Numbered from the stretch's first letter, positions 8,249 to 15,837 are shown. The stretch is DNA of 37,184 bases from Acholeplasmatales bacterium (GCA_003539625.1 DPOU01000025.1:1-37184); one strand, 5' to 3'. The notes: generated from the letters alone by a model not told the origin. Numbers and translations are program-made.

Positions 8249-8776
8249 ATGAAAAAAGGGATAAAAACACTAATAATAGTTGCCGTAATATTTGTGGTGG
8301 CAATAGCTGCATTTTTCGTTAATGGTATATCAATTTATACTCAATCATGTGTTTTTTCAACAAAATATTATGCTGAACCACGAAGGGCATTTGAAAAAGA
8401 ATATACATCTTCAGCGGTTACAGAACCTATTGAAATAAAAAATGATATCTATTTATATGATATTGATGAAAATAATGCTATCTATTTTGCAATAACCAAA
8501 AGTGGTGATTTGCTTGCTAATGATATGCACAAGAAAAATGGTAAATATTTTAGCTTAGGTAATTATGCGTTATATGATTTAAATGACTTAACAGAAACCT
8601 TTTCTACAGTGGCTAAAGAACAAAAACTATATGGTAATAATGGTAAATTTACAACTACTTGTAAATGGAAGTTAACAATAGATGAAAATAGTGACGAAAA
8701 TAATGAAAGGATAAAAATATACGATTACAAAATAGAGGGTGTTGAGTATCATCTCTATTTAATAATATTAAAGTAA
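8249..8776 (+). CDS. Membrane-anchored hypothetical protein
   Basis: This 175-aa protein is not one I recognise. It begins with a short positive stretch and one hydrophobic helix (about residues 5-26), an uncleaved anchor or signal peptide without a lipobox cysteine. The remaining ~145 residues are polar and should lie outside the membrane; they are strand-rich by eye (IKNDIYLYDIDENNAIYFAI). The start is ATG 8249 behind AGAGGA. The next gene begins 14 bp after its stop and is frameshifted. The GC-poor, non-core surroundings suggest accessory DNA. Confidence 0.7.
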   Translation: MKKGIKTLIIVAVIFVVAIAAFFVNGISIYTQSCVFSTKYYAEPRRAFEKEYTSSAVTEPIEIKNDIYLYDIDENNAIYFAITKSGDLLANDMHKKNGKYFSLGNYALYDLNDLTETFSTVAKEQKLYGNNGKFTTTCKWKLTIDENSDENNERIKIYDYKIEGVEYHLYLIILK

Positions 8777-8790
8777 TTGTTTATAATTGT

Positions 8791-9346
8791 ATGGAACAAG
8801 ACATTAATAAATTAAATGAAAAATTTAAACCTTTGATTACTAACATAATATTAGAAGATAGAAAATATTTTGCATTTACTAATATACCTAATTGGTGCTT
8901 TTTTGCTGATGAAGATATTAGCAAAGTAGCTATATTTTTAGAAAAAAAAATTAATAAGAATCAATTTATGTTCATGTGAATATGCATATTCAACTAATAA
9001 CTTTCACATGATTGAATATTTTTTCTTACATGAAATAAGACACTATTTTCAATATCAAATGGTAGAAGATTATCAAGCAGGAAAAGAAACAATAGTTAAA
9101 AAGCAACACATTGAAAATTGGCAAAAGGATTATAACAGCTACATTTTACCGAATAATCAAGATGGTAGTACAAATGATGAATATTTCTTTCAATCAATTG
9201 AAATCGATGCTTTTGTTTATAGCTATGCAACAATGAAGTATAAATACAAAAATGTTGATGATTTATATGTACCAAAGCAATACAATCAATTCTTTTATGA
9301 TATGGTAGATAAAGTAGTCAATATCTTTGATAAACAAGGTTTATAA
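8791..9346 (+). pseudogene. Frameshifted gene with an HEIRH metallopeptidase-like motif
   Basis: Two neighbouring frames together encode one plausible 184-aa protein. The first frame runs from ATG 8791 to TGA 8977. The second is open after TAG 8939-8941 and continues to 9346. Skipping one A in the nine-A run at 8942-8950 joins them. The repaired protein reads through NLCSCEYAYSTNNFHMIEYF into FLHEIRHYFQY (His 80, Glu 81, His 84) and, further on, SIEIDAFVYSY. HExxH followed by ExxDA resembles zinc metallopeptidases of the gluzincin type, where the later Glu is the third ligand. The break could be a real mutation, polymerase slippage at the A run, or a sequencing error. There is no clear ribosome binding site. 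Substrate unknown. Confidence 0.6.
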
Positions 9347-9347
9347 A

Positions 9348-9380
9348 AAAAAGCTCTTTCAAAAAGGAGCTTTTTCTTTA
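9348..9380 (+). terminator. Intrinsic terminator
   Basis: A 12-bp stem (9348-9359 with 9364-9375; core AAAAAGCTC/GAGCTTTTT, one G-T pair) with a 4-base loop and a T-rich tail lies directly after the HEIRH gene. It closes the accessory patch that begins after rubrerythrin. Confidence 0.85.
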
Positions 9381-9415
9381 TAATTAAATCTTAAAGTTAA
9401 AAATTTACACATTAT

Positions 9416-9444
9416 TTGTCTATAATTAGAAAAAAGTATATAAT
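9416..9444 (+). promoter_or_regulatory. Promoter for the Nudix-like membrane protein
   Basis: TTGTCT (9416-9421) and TATAAT (9439-9444) are 17 bp apart, 31 bp before ATG 9476. The same AAGTATATAAT context recurs at the promoter near 16436. Confidence 0.7.
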
Positions 9445-9475
9445 ATAAATATGATATTTATTATAAAGGTGATTT

Positions 9476-11188
9476 ATGAAATATATAATATATGTAAAAA
9501 ATAAAAAGAATGAATTAGTAGGGATTTATACTTTAAAGAAAATTACTAAAGTAGCTTCGCTAGTAGATATTAAAAAAACTAAGAAAGACATTTACTATAA
9601 TGGTAAAATGAATAATAATAACTTAAATCTTTTGTATTCATTAACTGAAGATTTAAGAAATCAAAATATTTCTCTATCACAATATAAATGTCTTGGTAAA
9701 AATAATGAAGAAACTTATTTTTTAGTTAAAATTAATATTGAAGAGACTAATCTCACATTAAATAATTTTCAGCAATTAAACAAAGAAGATAATTCATATA
9801 AAAAAACTATTAATGTATTAAATAAATACCATAAAAAGATTGTACATGGTAAACATCAGGCTTTAACTAATGCAATATTATCTGAATTAAAGCCAATAGA
9901 TTATATTATGGTTATTATTGAATTTACGCTACTTGTTGCAACAATCGTTACAACTTTAATTAAAAACCCTGTTGATAATAATACTAATAATTGTGCTGAT
10001 TCATTTAATTCATTAAGTATCTTATTACTTTCAATATTTGTGGTTTTGCTTCAATCTGTTAAAACAATCATTAAGAAAATTAATAAAGGGTTAGAATTTA
10101 AAAAAGATTGCAACCTAACAACTACTATAGAAGGCGAATCAAAACAAGACATTATTAATAAAATAGTCAATCCTAAAACTTTCAGTAAGAAGTATAAAGA
10201 CTATCAAGTAATGAATTTCGCAAATTCTAAAAAAGATGAAGCTTTTATTTATTCAGAAAAGCAAAACAAAACTCTAGAACAAAACACAGCTAAATTGAAA
10301 ATTAATTTAGAAAAAGATAAAATAGACTTAACTAATGATTCTAGAAAAGCTTTAGCTTATATTGTTTCAGATAAATTAGAAAATGATAAATCAATTTTTA
10401 ATGGCAAATTACTTGGAATTAATTCTGATCTAAATTTTGATACATTAAATTGCGTAAATATAAAAACAGTTCGATATCATAGTTATGTTTCAACTGATGA
10501 AATGATATTTAAAAATATTTGTACACCAAATGAACCAACTAAAGTAATAAGTGGTCAAAAATTAACTTTGAATCCTCTAACTAATGGTTTAAGAGACATC
10601 GAAAATAGTTACTTAACTAACCTAATAGGAATTAATATTATGGTAGAACTTGATGTGAATGGTGAAATATATTATATAGTAAACTTACAAAGTATTTATA
10701 ATGATGTAAATGGTAGTACCTTTGTTCCATCTGCTTCAGGTTCAATTGATATAAACGATTATTTAAAGAATAAAAATGATGAAAATTTTACTTTTAAAGA
10801 GTTATTAAAATATGCAATGTATCGTGAATTAAGTGAAGAAAGTTACATTTTTATTAATAAAGACAATACCAATAATTTAAATTTAAATGTAACAAATTTC
10901 AAAGTATTAGGATTTGCAAGATTAGCAAGTAAAGCTGGTAAACCAGATTTTTTTGGAAAAGTACAAATTAAATTAAATTCAGTAGAAGAAATAACTAAAA
11001 TTTTAAATAATTATGACTTATACCAAAATAAATATTTAGGCTCTAAAACCAATGAACTTGAAACAATGCAAATGGTAATTATTTCAAAACATGATTTGTT
11101 TAATGCAAAGATTGAAGAAGTTAATCAATCACCACAATTACAATACTTAATATATTTATTAAAAAATGAAACAACAAGTAAGGAGTAA
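9476..11188 (+). CDS. Two-TM membrane protein with C-terminal Nudix-like domain
   Basis: This 570-aa protein has an unusual layout. Residues 1-140 are polar and form an unknown domain. Two hydrophobic helices follow (about 142-163 and 178-200) with a short Asn-rich loop between them. A ~370-residue soluble part comes next. Within it, residues 442-456 read ELLKYAMYRELSEES, which fits E-x7-R-E-x-x-E-E of the Nudix box (Glu 442, Arg 450, Glu 451, Glu 454, Glu 455). A glycine-containing SASGSID segment at about 419-425 takes the place of the usual GG turn, with a longer loop before Glu 442. Nudix enzymes hydrolyse nucleoside diphosphate derivatives; the degenerate box means binding rather than hydrolysis is also possible. 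The next gene starts 4 bp later, so the two are cotranscribed. Confidence 0.65.
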   Translation: MKYIIYVKNKKNELVGIYTLKKITKVASLVDIKKTKKDIYYNGKMNNNNLNLLYSLTEDLRNQNISLSQYKCLGKNNEETYFLVKINIEETNLTLNNFQQLNKEDNSYKKTINVLNKYHKKIVHGKHQALTNAILSELKPIDYIMVIIEFTLLVATIVTTLIKNPVDNNTNNCADSFNSLSILLLSIFVVLLQSVKTIIKKINKGLEFKKDCNLTTTIEGESKQDIINKIVNPKTFSKKYKDYQVMNFANSKKDEAFIYSEKQNKTLEQNTAKLKINLEKDKIDLTNDSRKALAYIVSDKLENDKSIFNGKLLGINSDLNFDTLNCVNIKTVRYHSYVSTDEMIFKNICTPNEPTKVISGQKLTLNPLTNGLRDIENSYLTNLIGINIMVELDVNGEIYYIVNLQSIYNDVNGSTFVPSASGSIDINDYLKNKNDENFTFKELLKYAMYRELSEESYIFINKDNTNNLNLNVTNFKVLGFARLASKAGKPDFFGKVQIKLNSVEEITKILNNYDLYQNKYLGSKTNELETMQMVIISKHDLFNAKIEEVNQSPQLQYLIYLLKNETTSKE

Positions 11189-11192
11189 GAAA

Positions 11193-11810
11193 ATGAAAAT
11201 ACTTATGATAAACGGTAGCCCAAGACTTAATGGCAATACCACAATAGCATTGGATGAAATGAAAAAAGTATTTGAAGAAGAAGGTATTACAGTTGAAATA
11301 GAACAAGTTGGAACAAAAGATATAAGAGGATGCATTGCTTGTGGAACTTGTCACAAAACAGGAAAGTGCGCATTTAATGACATTGTAAATGAATTAGCCA
11401 TAAAATTAAAAGAAGCAGATGGATTGGTAATTGCAAGCCCCGTTTATTATGCTTCAGCTAATGGTTCACTTATTTCTTTATTAGATCGTCTATTCTACAG
11501 CAATCAAACAGACTTAACTATGAAGGTTGGCGCAAGCGTAGCAGTTGCAAGACGTGGAGGAGCATCATCAACATTTGATGAGTTAAACAAATACTTCACA
11601 ATAAGTGGTATGCCAATTGCTTCAAGCTATTACTGGAATAGTGTACATGGCCGTGATTTAGGAGAAGCTACTTTTGACAAAGAAGGCTTATACAATATGC
11701 GAATGCTTGCTAAAAACATGATTTTTCTAATGAAATCAATTGATCTTGGCAAAGAAAAATATGGCCTTCCTAAAAAAGAAAAAAGAGAAGTAACCAATTT
11801 TATTAGATAA
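11193..11810 (+). CDS. Flavodoxin-fold NAD(P)H-dependent oxidoreductase
   Basis: This 205-aa FMN protein belongs to the NADPH-dependent FMN reductase / iron-sulfur flavoprotein-like group. The FMN phosphate loop NGSPRLNGNT (residues 7-16) is clear. It is followed by four cysteines, IRGCIACGTCHKTGKC (Cys 47, 50, 53, 59), as in family members with a cysteine cluster, and the SPVYYASANG segment. The start is ATG 11193 behind AAGGAG; an in-frame ATG at 11166 lies inside the upstream gene and before that site. It follows the two-TM Nudix-like protein by 4 bp. It may reduce quinones, nitro compounds or metal ions; the specific substrate is unknown. Confidence 0.88.
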   Translation: MKILMINGSPRLNGNTTIALDEMKKVFEEEGITVEIEQVGTKDIRGCIACGTCHKTGKCAFNDIVNELAIKLKEADGLVIASPVYYASANGSLISLLDRLFYSNQTDLTMKVGASVAVARRGGASSTFDELNKYFTISGMPIASSYYWNSVHGRDLGEATFDKEGLYNMRMLAKNMIFLMKSIDLGKEKYGLPKKEKREVTNFIR

Positions 11811-11822
11811 AATAAAAAAGTA

Positions 11823-11859
11823 AAATGATACTGTATCCCAAAAGGGCATAGTATCATTT
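11823..11859. terminator. Shared terminator between convergent genes
   Basis: AAATGATACT (11823-11832) pairs with AGTATCATTT (11850-11859), with an inner CCC/GGG pairing around an AAAA loop. It sits between the + strand oxidoreductase and the - strand flavoenzyme. T-rich flanks on both strands allow it to work in both directions. Confidence 0.8.
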
Positions 11860-11873
11860 ATATTTTATAAATA

Positions 11874-13322
11874 TCATAAATGTTTAACAACTGCTTCACC
11901 TAGTCTTGCGGCAATAGGTAAACCACCCATATACGTTTGCCAATAAGTTACATAACGCATATTTTTAATATTTTTGATTTTTGAAGAAAGCTTTTTGATT
12001 GATCCTTTTTTCTTAAATACAAATCCCATATAAGACCCATAGTAAGTATTAAAATAACTATTATAAGTAACAGGTGTCCAAGAATCTAATAAATGCAAAT
12101 TGTCTTTTAAATTAGGTAATTTATTTAATAATGCAGAAGTTAGATTTGTGGTAGTATTTTCTTTAACAATTTTGTATTCTTCTTTATTATTTGTGTATAG
12201 ATCTTGCCAGTATTCAATATCTTCCATATTTTGAACAATAAAAAGTTGTATTACTTTTTTGTCTTTATCTTTATATAAATAAGAATAATCTTTTATTAAT
12301 AATCTAGTTATGATATGTCTTCCAACTAAGGTTGGTTCAATTTCTATAACCGAAGTTTCAGTTATATCAGGAGTATATTGATTTATTAAATATGCTGTAT
12401 GAAAACTTGATACAATTTCGTTCTGCTTTTTATTCAAAAATTTGTTTTTTAAATCTTTTGGCATGTAACTATTATCAATAAGATTGTTAAATAAGAACAT
12501 TGGATCAATGGTTGAAATTAGAAAATCACCTTCAAATTTTTGATTGTTTGCAGTGATTGATTTAAAACTATTATTGGTTATTTCAATATTTGTAACATTA
12601 CTATTATAATGAATTATACCGCCTAAGCTAATAAATTTTTTGGCTATATTATTTGCAAATTCTTTTGAACCTTTTTCATATACCTTACCATTACCACTAG
12701 CAAAAGTAGCATAAGCACAAATAAGCGATAATGATGAGTATTCAGCTGGAAAATAATCAGTAAATAAACGTTGTAATAAGGGATGTTTAAACTTTTTAGA
12801 TAATTCTCCGAGTGAGAGTTTATGATAATATAAATAATTTTTTAAATAGCCTTTTGCAACAACAAAAGGAGTACAAATAAAATTATTGATTTGATTAGCT
12901 TTTACTAATTCCTCTATTGCGTCAACAAACCTGCTGGTTTCTTCAGCGTCAGCAGAAGATAAATCTAACATTTCTTTTCGCAACTTTTTAGTGTCTGTTG
13001 ATAATGCTATTTCATTATTATCATAAACTGATTTATAAAAGTATTCTCCTTGATGTAAGTTACTCGTTTCTGATATGGCACCTAGTTTTTTCCATAATTT
13101 AAAACCTTTGGTATGTTGATTAGTGCCTGTTAACCAGTGCATACAGTTATCTATATAATAACCTTCTCTAAACCAACCAGTGCAACAACCACCTGGAAAG
13201 TCGTTTTTTTCAAAAATTTCAACGTTGTATCCTTTTAATAGTGCATGTATACCAGTACTTAAACCAGTAATACCTGCACCAATTACCAATAAGCTTTTAT
13301 TATTCTTTTTAATAGAAATCAC
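11874..13322 (-). CDS. CrtI-like FAD-dependent oxidoreductase
   Basis: This 482-aa protein belongs to the phytoene desaturase / COG1233 group of flavin amine oxidoreductase-like enzymes. Seen near the N-terminus are the dinucleotide fold VIGAGITGLSTG (13-24), the acidic FAD-ribose residue in VEIFEKN (about 38), and PGGCCTGWFREGYYIDNC. The C-terminus has the typical YVTYWQTYMGGLPIAARLG segment. Length is normal. No carotenoid genes are nearby, so a role in carotenoid synthesis is doubtful; many anaerobe homologues have no known substrate. The start is uncertain. The only in-frame candidate is GTG 13322, which overlaps its own AGAGGTG binding site, while ideal spacing would place initiation about three codons further in, where only ATT is available. 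Confidence 0.82.
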   Translation of the reverse strand: MISIKKNNKSLLVIGAGITGLSTGIHALLKGYNVEIFEKNDFPGGCCTGWFREGYYIDNCMHWLTGTNQHTKGFKLWKKLGAISETSNLHQGEYFYKSVYDNNEIALSTDTKKLRKEMLDLSSADAEETSRFVDAIEELVKANQINNFICTPFVVAKGYLKNYLYYHKLSLGELSKKFKHPLLQRLFTDYFPAEYSSLSLICAYATFASGNGKVYEKGSKEFANNIAKKFISLGGIIHYNSNVTNIEITNNSFKSITANNQKFEGDFLISTIDPMFLFNNLIDNSYMPKDLKNKFLNKKQNEIVSSFHTAYLINQYTPDITETSVIEIEPTLVGRHIITRLLIKDYSYLYKDKDKKVIQLFIVQNMEDIEYWQDLYTNNKEEYKIVKENTTTNLTSALLNKLPNLKDNLHLLDSWTPVTYNSYFNTYYGSYMGFVFKKKGSIKKLSSKIKNIKNMRYVTYWQTYMGGLPIAARLGEAVVKHL

Positions 13323-13387
13323 CTCTTTATATTATTTACTTTAATAACAACTTAATACTAGTATAATAATAAAAATTATAAAAAATG

Positions 13388-13416
13388 TTGAAAATACTGA
13401 TTAGAGGTGCTATAAT
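13388..13416 (+). promoter_or_regulatory. Strong promoter for a 19-codon gene
   Basis: TTGAAA (13388-13393) and TATAAT (13411-13416) are 17 bp apart, with a TGn extension (TGC) before the -10. It is divergent from the CrtI-like gene and lies about 70 bp from that gene's start, so the two may influence each other. Confidence 0.75.
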
Positions 13417-13464
13417 ATGGTTAGTTAGGAAAAAATGAGATTAATAAAAAAGAGGTGTTAATAA

Positions 13465-13524
13465 ATGCTACTTTTATGGGCATTTTTTTGGTTTTTCTAT
13501 TTTCTTGTCATGAAACAAAAATAA
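13465..13524 (+). CDS. 19-aa hydrophobic peptide, possible small toxin-like or regulatory membrane peptide
   Basis: ATG 13465 opens a 19-codon frame, MLLLWAFFWFFYFLVMKQK. It is a single membrane-spanning helix rich in Phe and Trp, with a positive C-terminal tail. Support for expression is unusually good for so short a frame. There is an ideal promoter (13388-13416), an AGAGGTG binding site at 13451-13457 with 7-bp spacing, a TAA stop, and an intrinsic terminator starting one base later. The transcript would be only ~130 nt. Size and composition recall type I toxins and other small membrane peptides, but I see no antisense antitoxin RNA and cannot name a family. The positive end should stay on the cytoplasmic side, which would place the N-terminus outside. 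Confidence 0.7.
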   Translation: MLLLWAFFWFFYFLVMKQK

Positions 13525-13525
13525 A

Positions 13526-13555
13526 GAAATAGGGTAACAAAACCCTTATTTTTTT
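13526..13555 (+). terminator. Terminator of the 19-codon gene
   Basis: GAAAT-A-GGGT (13526-13535) pairs with ACCC-TT-ATTTT (13542-13551) across a one-base bulge, with a 6-base loop and a T run to 13555. It begins directly after the stop codon at 13522-13524. Confidence 0.75.
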
Positions 13556-13624
13556 ATGAAGTAAAACAAATATAGTATTAATAATCAAAAAATTAATAAA
13601 TTTTTAAAAAATTTGTAAAAAAAG

Positions 13625-13654
13625 CGGACAAAAAAAGCCTTTGTGTCGTATAAA
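13625..13654 (+). promoter_or_regulatory. Promoter of the structured RNA
   Basis: CGGACA (13625-13630) and TATAAA (13649-13654) are 18 bp apart. The predicted start, about 13661, coincides with the first base of the 5' helix of the RNA below. The -35 is imperfect. Confidence 0.5.
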
Positions 13655-13660
13655 TATATG

Positions 13661-13901
13661 GAAGAAGAAAAATTAGATTTTTTATTTTGTCTCCCCAAGT
13701 CATTTTTAATCTATTTATCTTCTTCAACTTGTCAATGTTTGTCAATTTCCATTTTTGAATCTAATTAAGATCAAGTATTACTTGACATATGCTTTTTCTA
13801 TCTTTAGCATTTTAGATTCATTCATAAATAACAATCTTTTTTTCAATATTTTTCTAAAGCATTGACGGTATTAATCCGTGTATTATTACACGGATTTTTT
13901 T
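13661..13901 (+). ncRNA. Candidate structured non-coding RNA, about 240 nt
   Basis: No protein is plausible here, but nested base pairing is extensive. P1: 13661-13679 with 13708-13725 (GAAGAAG... with ...CTTCTTC, 18-19 nt arms, a few mismatches). P2: GTCAATGTTT (13731-13740) with 13857-13866, 10 bp including one G-T. Inside P2, P3: TGAATCTAA (13756-13764) with TTAGATTCA (13812-13820). Inside P3 are two hairpins, TCAAG/CTTGA (13771-13785) and ATGCT/AGCAT (13789-13810), forming a three-way junction. A GC-rich terminator follows. It does not resemble tmRNA, RNase P RNA, SRP RNA or 6S RNA in any feature I can see. With its own promoter and terminator it looks like a free-standing RNA, though a leader of the gene at 14003 is possible. 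Confidence 0.55.
13873..13901 (+). terminator. Strong intrinsic terminator of the structured RNA
   Basis: A perfect 10-bp stem, AATCCGTGTA (13873-13882) with TACACGGATT (13887-13896), has a TTAT loop and seven Ts (13895-13901). Confidence 0.92.
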
Positions 13902-13945
13902 ATAGTTAATTTTTAGTAAATTGAATTGTTTAAGTTAGCAATAAA

Positions 13946-13975
13946 TTGGAAAAAATATTCAAAATATTGTAAAAT
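13946..13975 (+). promoter_or_regulatory. Promoter for the 235-aa gene
   Basis: TTGGAA (13946-13951) and TAAAAT (13970-13975) are 18 bp apart. The -10 lies in a direct repeat, AAAATATTGT twice (13961-13980). The binding site GAAGGAG follows at 13981-13987. Confidence 0.5.
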
Positions 13976-14002
13976 ATTGTGAAGGAGATGAGAGAATAGG
14001 AT

Positions 14003-14710
14003 ATGAAATATAAAGTAGTTGGATGGACTGATTATGATTATAATGGTTTCAAAGAAATGCCAAGTTTTAATATGCATGCCTATATGACCTTAGTAAGAGA
14101 AATAAGAGAAAAAGGTTATAGAATCTCAGGCTATGACCATCAAGAACGTGGATGGGTACCAGTTTTTAACACAGGTGAAATTGTGCGAATGACCCAACGA
14201 GGATGGGGTGGACTTATGGCTGATGCTCTTCAATTTGAACAAGAAAATGGTTATGAGTACTCTATATATGGTGTAGGTGGCGAAGTAATGGGATTTAATT
14301 CTGATACAATTTATGGCCCCGAAGATATTGAATTGCCAAAGATTGAAGATATTTGTGACTATTATAAAGTTATGTTACTTAAGAAAACATACGAAAGTTT
14401 AAAAAGTGGTAATAATATTTTAAGGTTTTTTGTAACTTATGAATTATCACATACCGATCCTCATGATAGAATATTGTTACAATATCGTGATCAAATAATT
14501 GAAACCGAAATTTTGGAATCTCTTGTTGTTGAATATGGCAAAGAAAATGAAACTAAAATTTTAAATTATTGTAAGAACTATAAATATGATGAAAATAGTA
14601 ATGAAGAAAGAATTATTTCTATTATCGATCCTGACCATCCTTTTGATTCAAAAGCAGAAAGAAGAGGATTAATAGTAAGAGTAGTAAAGGAATATTGTGA
14701 AAATGTCTAA
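14003..14710 (+). CDS. Hypothetical protein
   Basis: This 235-aa soluble protein is not one I recognise. The N-terminal half (1-115) is rich in aromatic residues and glycine (TQRGWGGLMADAL, YSIYGVGGEVMGF) and looks like a compact alpha/beta domain; the C-terminal half is helical and charged. No signal peptide, membrane helix or metal motif is visible. Translation starts at ATG 14003; an earlier ATG at 13988 ends after three codons. The next gene overlaps it by 14 bp, so they are coexpressed. Four genes up to 16374 run without a visible terminator and may form one operon. Confidence 0.75.
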   Translation: MKYKVVGWTDYDYNGFKEMPSFNMHAYMTLVREIREKGYRISGYDHQERGWVPVFNTGEIVRMTQRGWGGLMADALQFEQENGYEYSIYGVGGEVMGFNSDTIYGPEDIELPKIEDICDYYKVMLLKKTYESLKSGNNILRFFVTYELSHTDPHDRILLQYRDQIIETEILESLVVEYGKENETKILNYCKNYKYDENSNEERIISIIDPDHPFDSKAERRGLIVRVVKEYCENV

Positions 14711-15308
14711 GAAGGAAAGTTATATCGAAACATGGTTTAAAATTATTATAAGCGAAGAATTCCCTGAAATTAATGATGAATTGCTAGAAAAGTACTCTAA
14801 CATAAAAGAAAAAATATTTTTTGAAAATCAAAATGCATCAAAGGAGTTAATGATGCATTTAGAAAGCCAAATAGTCCCCGCAATCGCTATGTATCAAACA
14901 CTAATTTTGCATATGGAAGAAGAAAAACTATACAATTTAATTCATGAAATAGTTCACACACATGCAATTGAAAAGCGTAAGAGTTTTGAAAAAATCTTAA
15001 AAATTCCATTTATGTATAGTTTTGTACCAACAATTTTTAGAAAAGTTGCCAATAAATCTTTTAATGAAAATGCAGGATTCAAGAAAAAAGATATAAGTGT
15101 AAGCAAAAAGATTTGGCGAATTGATATGATTAAGTGTCCATATAAAGATTTTATGACTAAATATAATTGTCCAAATCTTTGTCAATGCTTTTGTGATAGT
15201 GATGATACCGTATATGAAGGCCTACATAAGAATTTAATATGGGAGCGAACTAAAACATTAGGTAGAGGAAACGACTGTTGTGATTTCTGTATAAAATTAA
15301 AAAAATAA
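14697..15308 (+). CDS. ATC hydrolase-family protein
   Basis: This 203-aa protein resembles the L-2-amino-thiazoline-4-carboxylic acid hydrolase family (PF14196). The diagnostic C-terminal part is present: IKCPYKDFMTKYNCPNLCQ, CFCDSDDTVYEGL, then RTKTLGRGNDCCDFCIKL. The named enzyme opens a thiazoline ring on the way to cysteine in Pseudomonas, but most Bacillota members are uncharacterised and the cysteine-rich end could equally bind metal. The start is GTG 14697 with AAAGG 6 bp upstream; ATG 14703 is an alternative, spaced further away. It overlaps the previous gene by 14 bp, so translation is likely coupled. Confidence 0.72.
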   Translation: MKMSKKESYIETWFKIIISEEFPEINDELLEKYSNIKEKIFFENQNASKELMMHLESQIVPAIAMYQTLILHMEEEKLYNLIHEIVHTHAIEKRKSFEKILKIPFMYSFVPTIFRKVANKSFNENAGFKKKDISVSKKIWRIDMIKCPYKDFMTKYNCPNLCQCFCDSDDTVYEGLHKNLIWERTKTLGRGNDCCDFCIKLKK

Positions 15309-15330
15309 TTAACAAAGGAAATAACAGCGT

Positions 15331-15795
15331 ATGTTGAAAAATTTAAAGAAAGCTTTTGAAATATCTGTGCCATTTGGTATTGTGTTTGTAGCATTAATTG
15401 TAATTTGTTGTGTATTAATAATTATAGCAATGTGGAAAATCTTTGAAAAAGCTAATCTTCCAGGTTATTATGCTGTAATACCGGTATACAACGTATATGT
15501 TTTGTTCAAACTTGTTTGGAATGAATTCAATTTTTATTTTTCAGTAGTGTTATTGATTCTGTCAACTATATTTGATTTAGTTTTTGAAGAAATTCCTAAT
15601 GTATTTATTTTGGTTGTTAGTTTAACAATATCAATTGTATCACTTATTCATACAATTGAATTATGTAATAGGATATCTCATAGTTTTAATCATAAAGTAG
15701 GATATACTATTGGATTATTATTTTTACCTGCTGTTTTCCTACTGATACTTGGATTAAAAAGTGATGAGTATAAAAAAGTAGAAAAAAGGGTATAA
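15331..15795 (+). CDS. DUF5684-like membrane protein
   Basis: This 154-aa integral membrane protein has about five helices (roughly 13-36, 47-64, 67-86, 90-110 and 124-142). The segment W-KIFEKANLPGYYAVIPVYN-Y (about 35-55) and the C-terminal LFLPAVFLLILGL-...-Y match the pattern of DUF5684-type proteins, which are common in Gram-positive bacteria and sometimes found near signal peptidases. No catalytic residues are visible. It follows the ATC-hydrolase-like gene by 22 bp with AAAGGA before its ATG. Function unknown. Confidence 0.72.
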   Translation: MLKNLKKAFEISVPFGIVFVALIVICCVLIIIAMWKIFEKANLPGYYAVIPVYNVYVLFKLVWNEFNFYFSVVLLILSTIFDLVFEEIPNVFILVVSLTISIVSLIHTIELCNRISHSFNHKVGYTIGLLFLPAVFLLILGLKSDEYKKVEKRV

Positions 15796-15837
15796 ATAGT
15801 AGAAGAATAAGATATTATATAATAAGGAGTGAAAAAA

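Noticed and set aside
8977..8979. TGA read as tryptophan (Mycoplasma code)
   Set aside because: Reading through does not join the next frame, and TGA is a sensible stop for pncB, hypA, phoB and the 128-aa gene.
13661..13901. 6S RNA, tmRNA, SRP RNA or RNase P RNA
   Set aside because: The 5' end pairs locally instead of with the 3' end as in 6S RNA, and no tag frame, tRNA-like ends, SRP tetraloop region or RNase P core sequence is visible.
13388..13901. Classical type I toxin with antisense antitoxin
   Set aside because: I could not find a stretch of the structured RNA complementary to the peptide's binding site or start, and no clear minus-strand RNA gene overlaps the frame.
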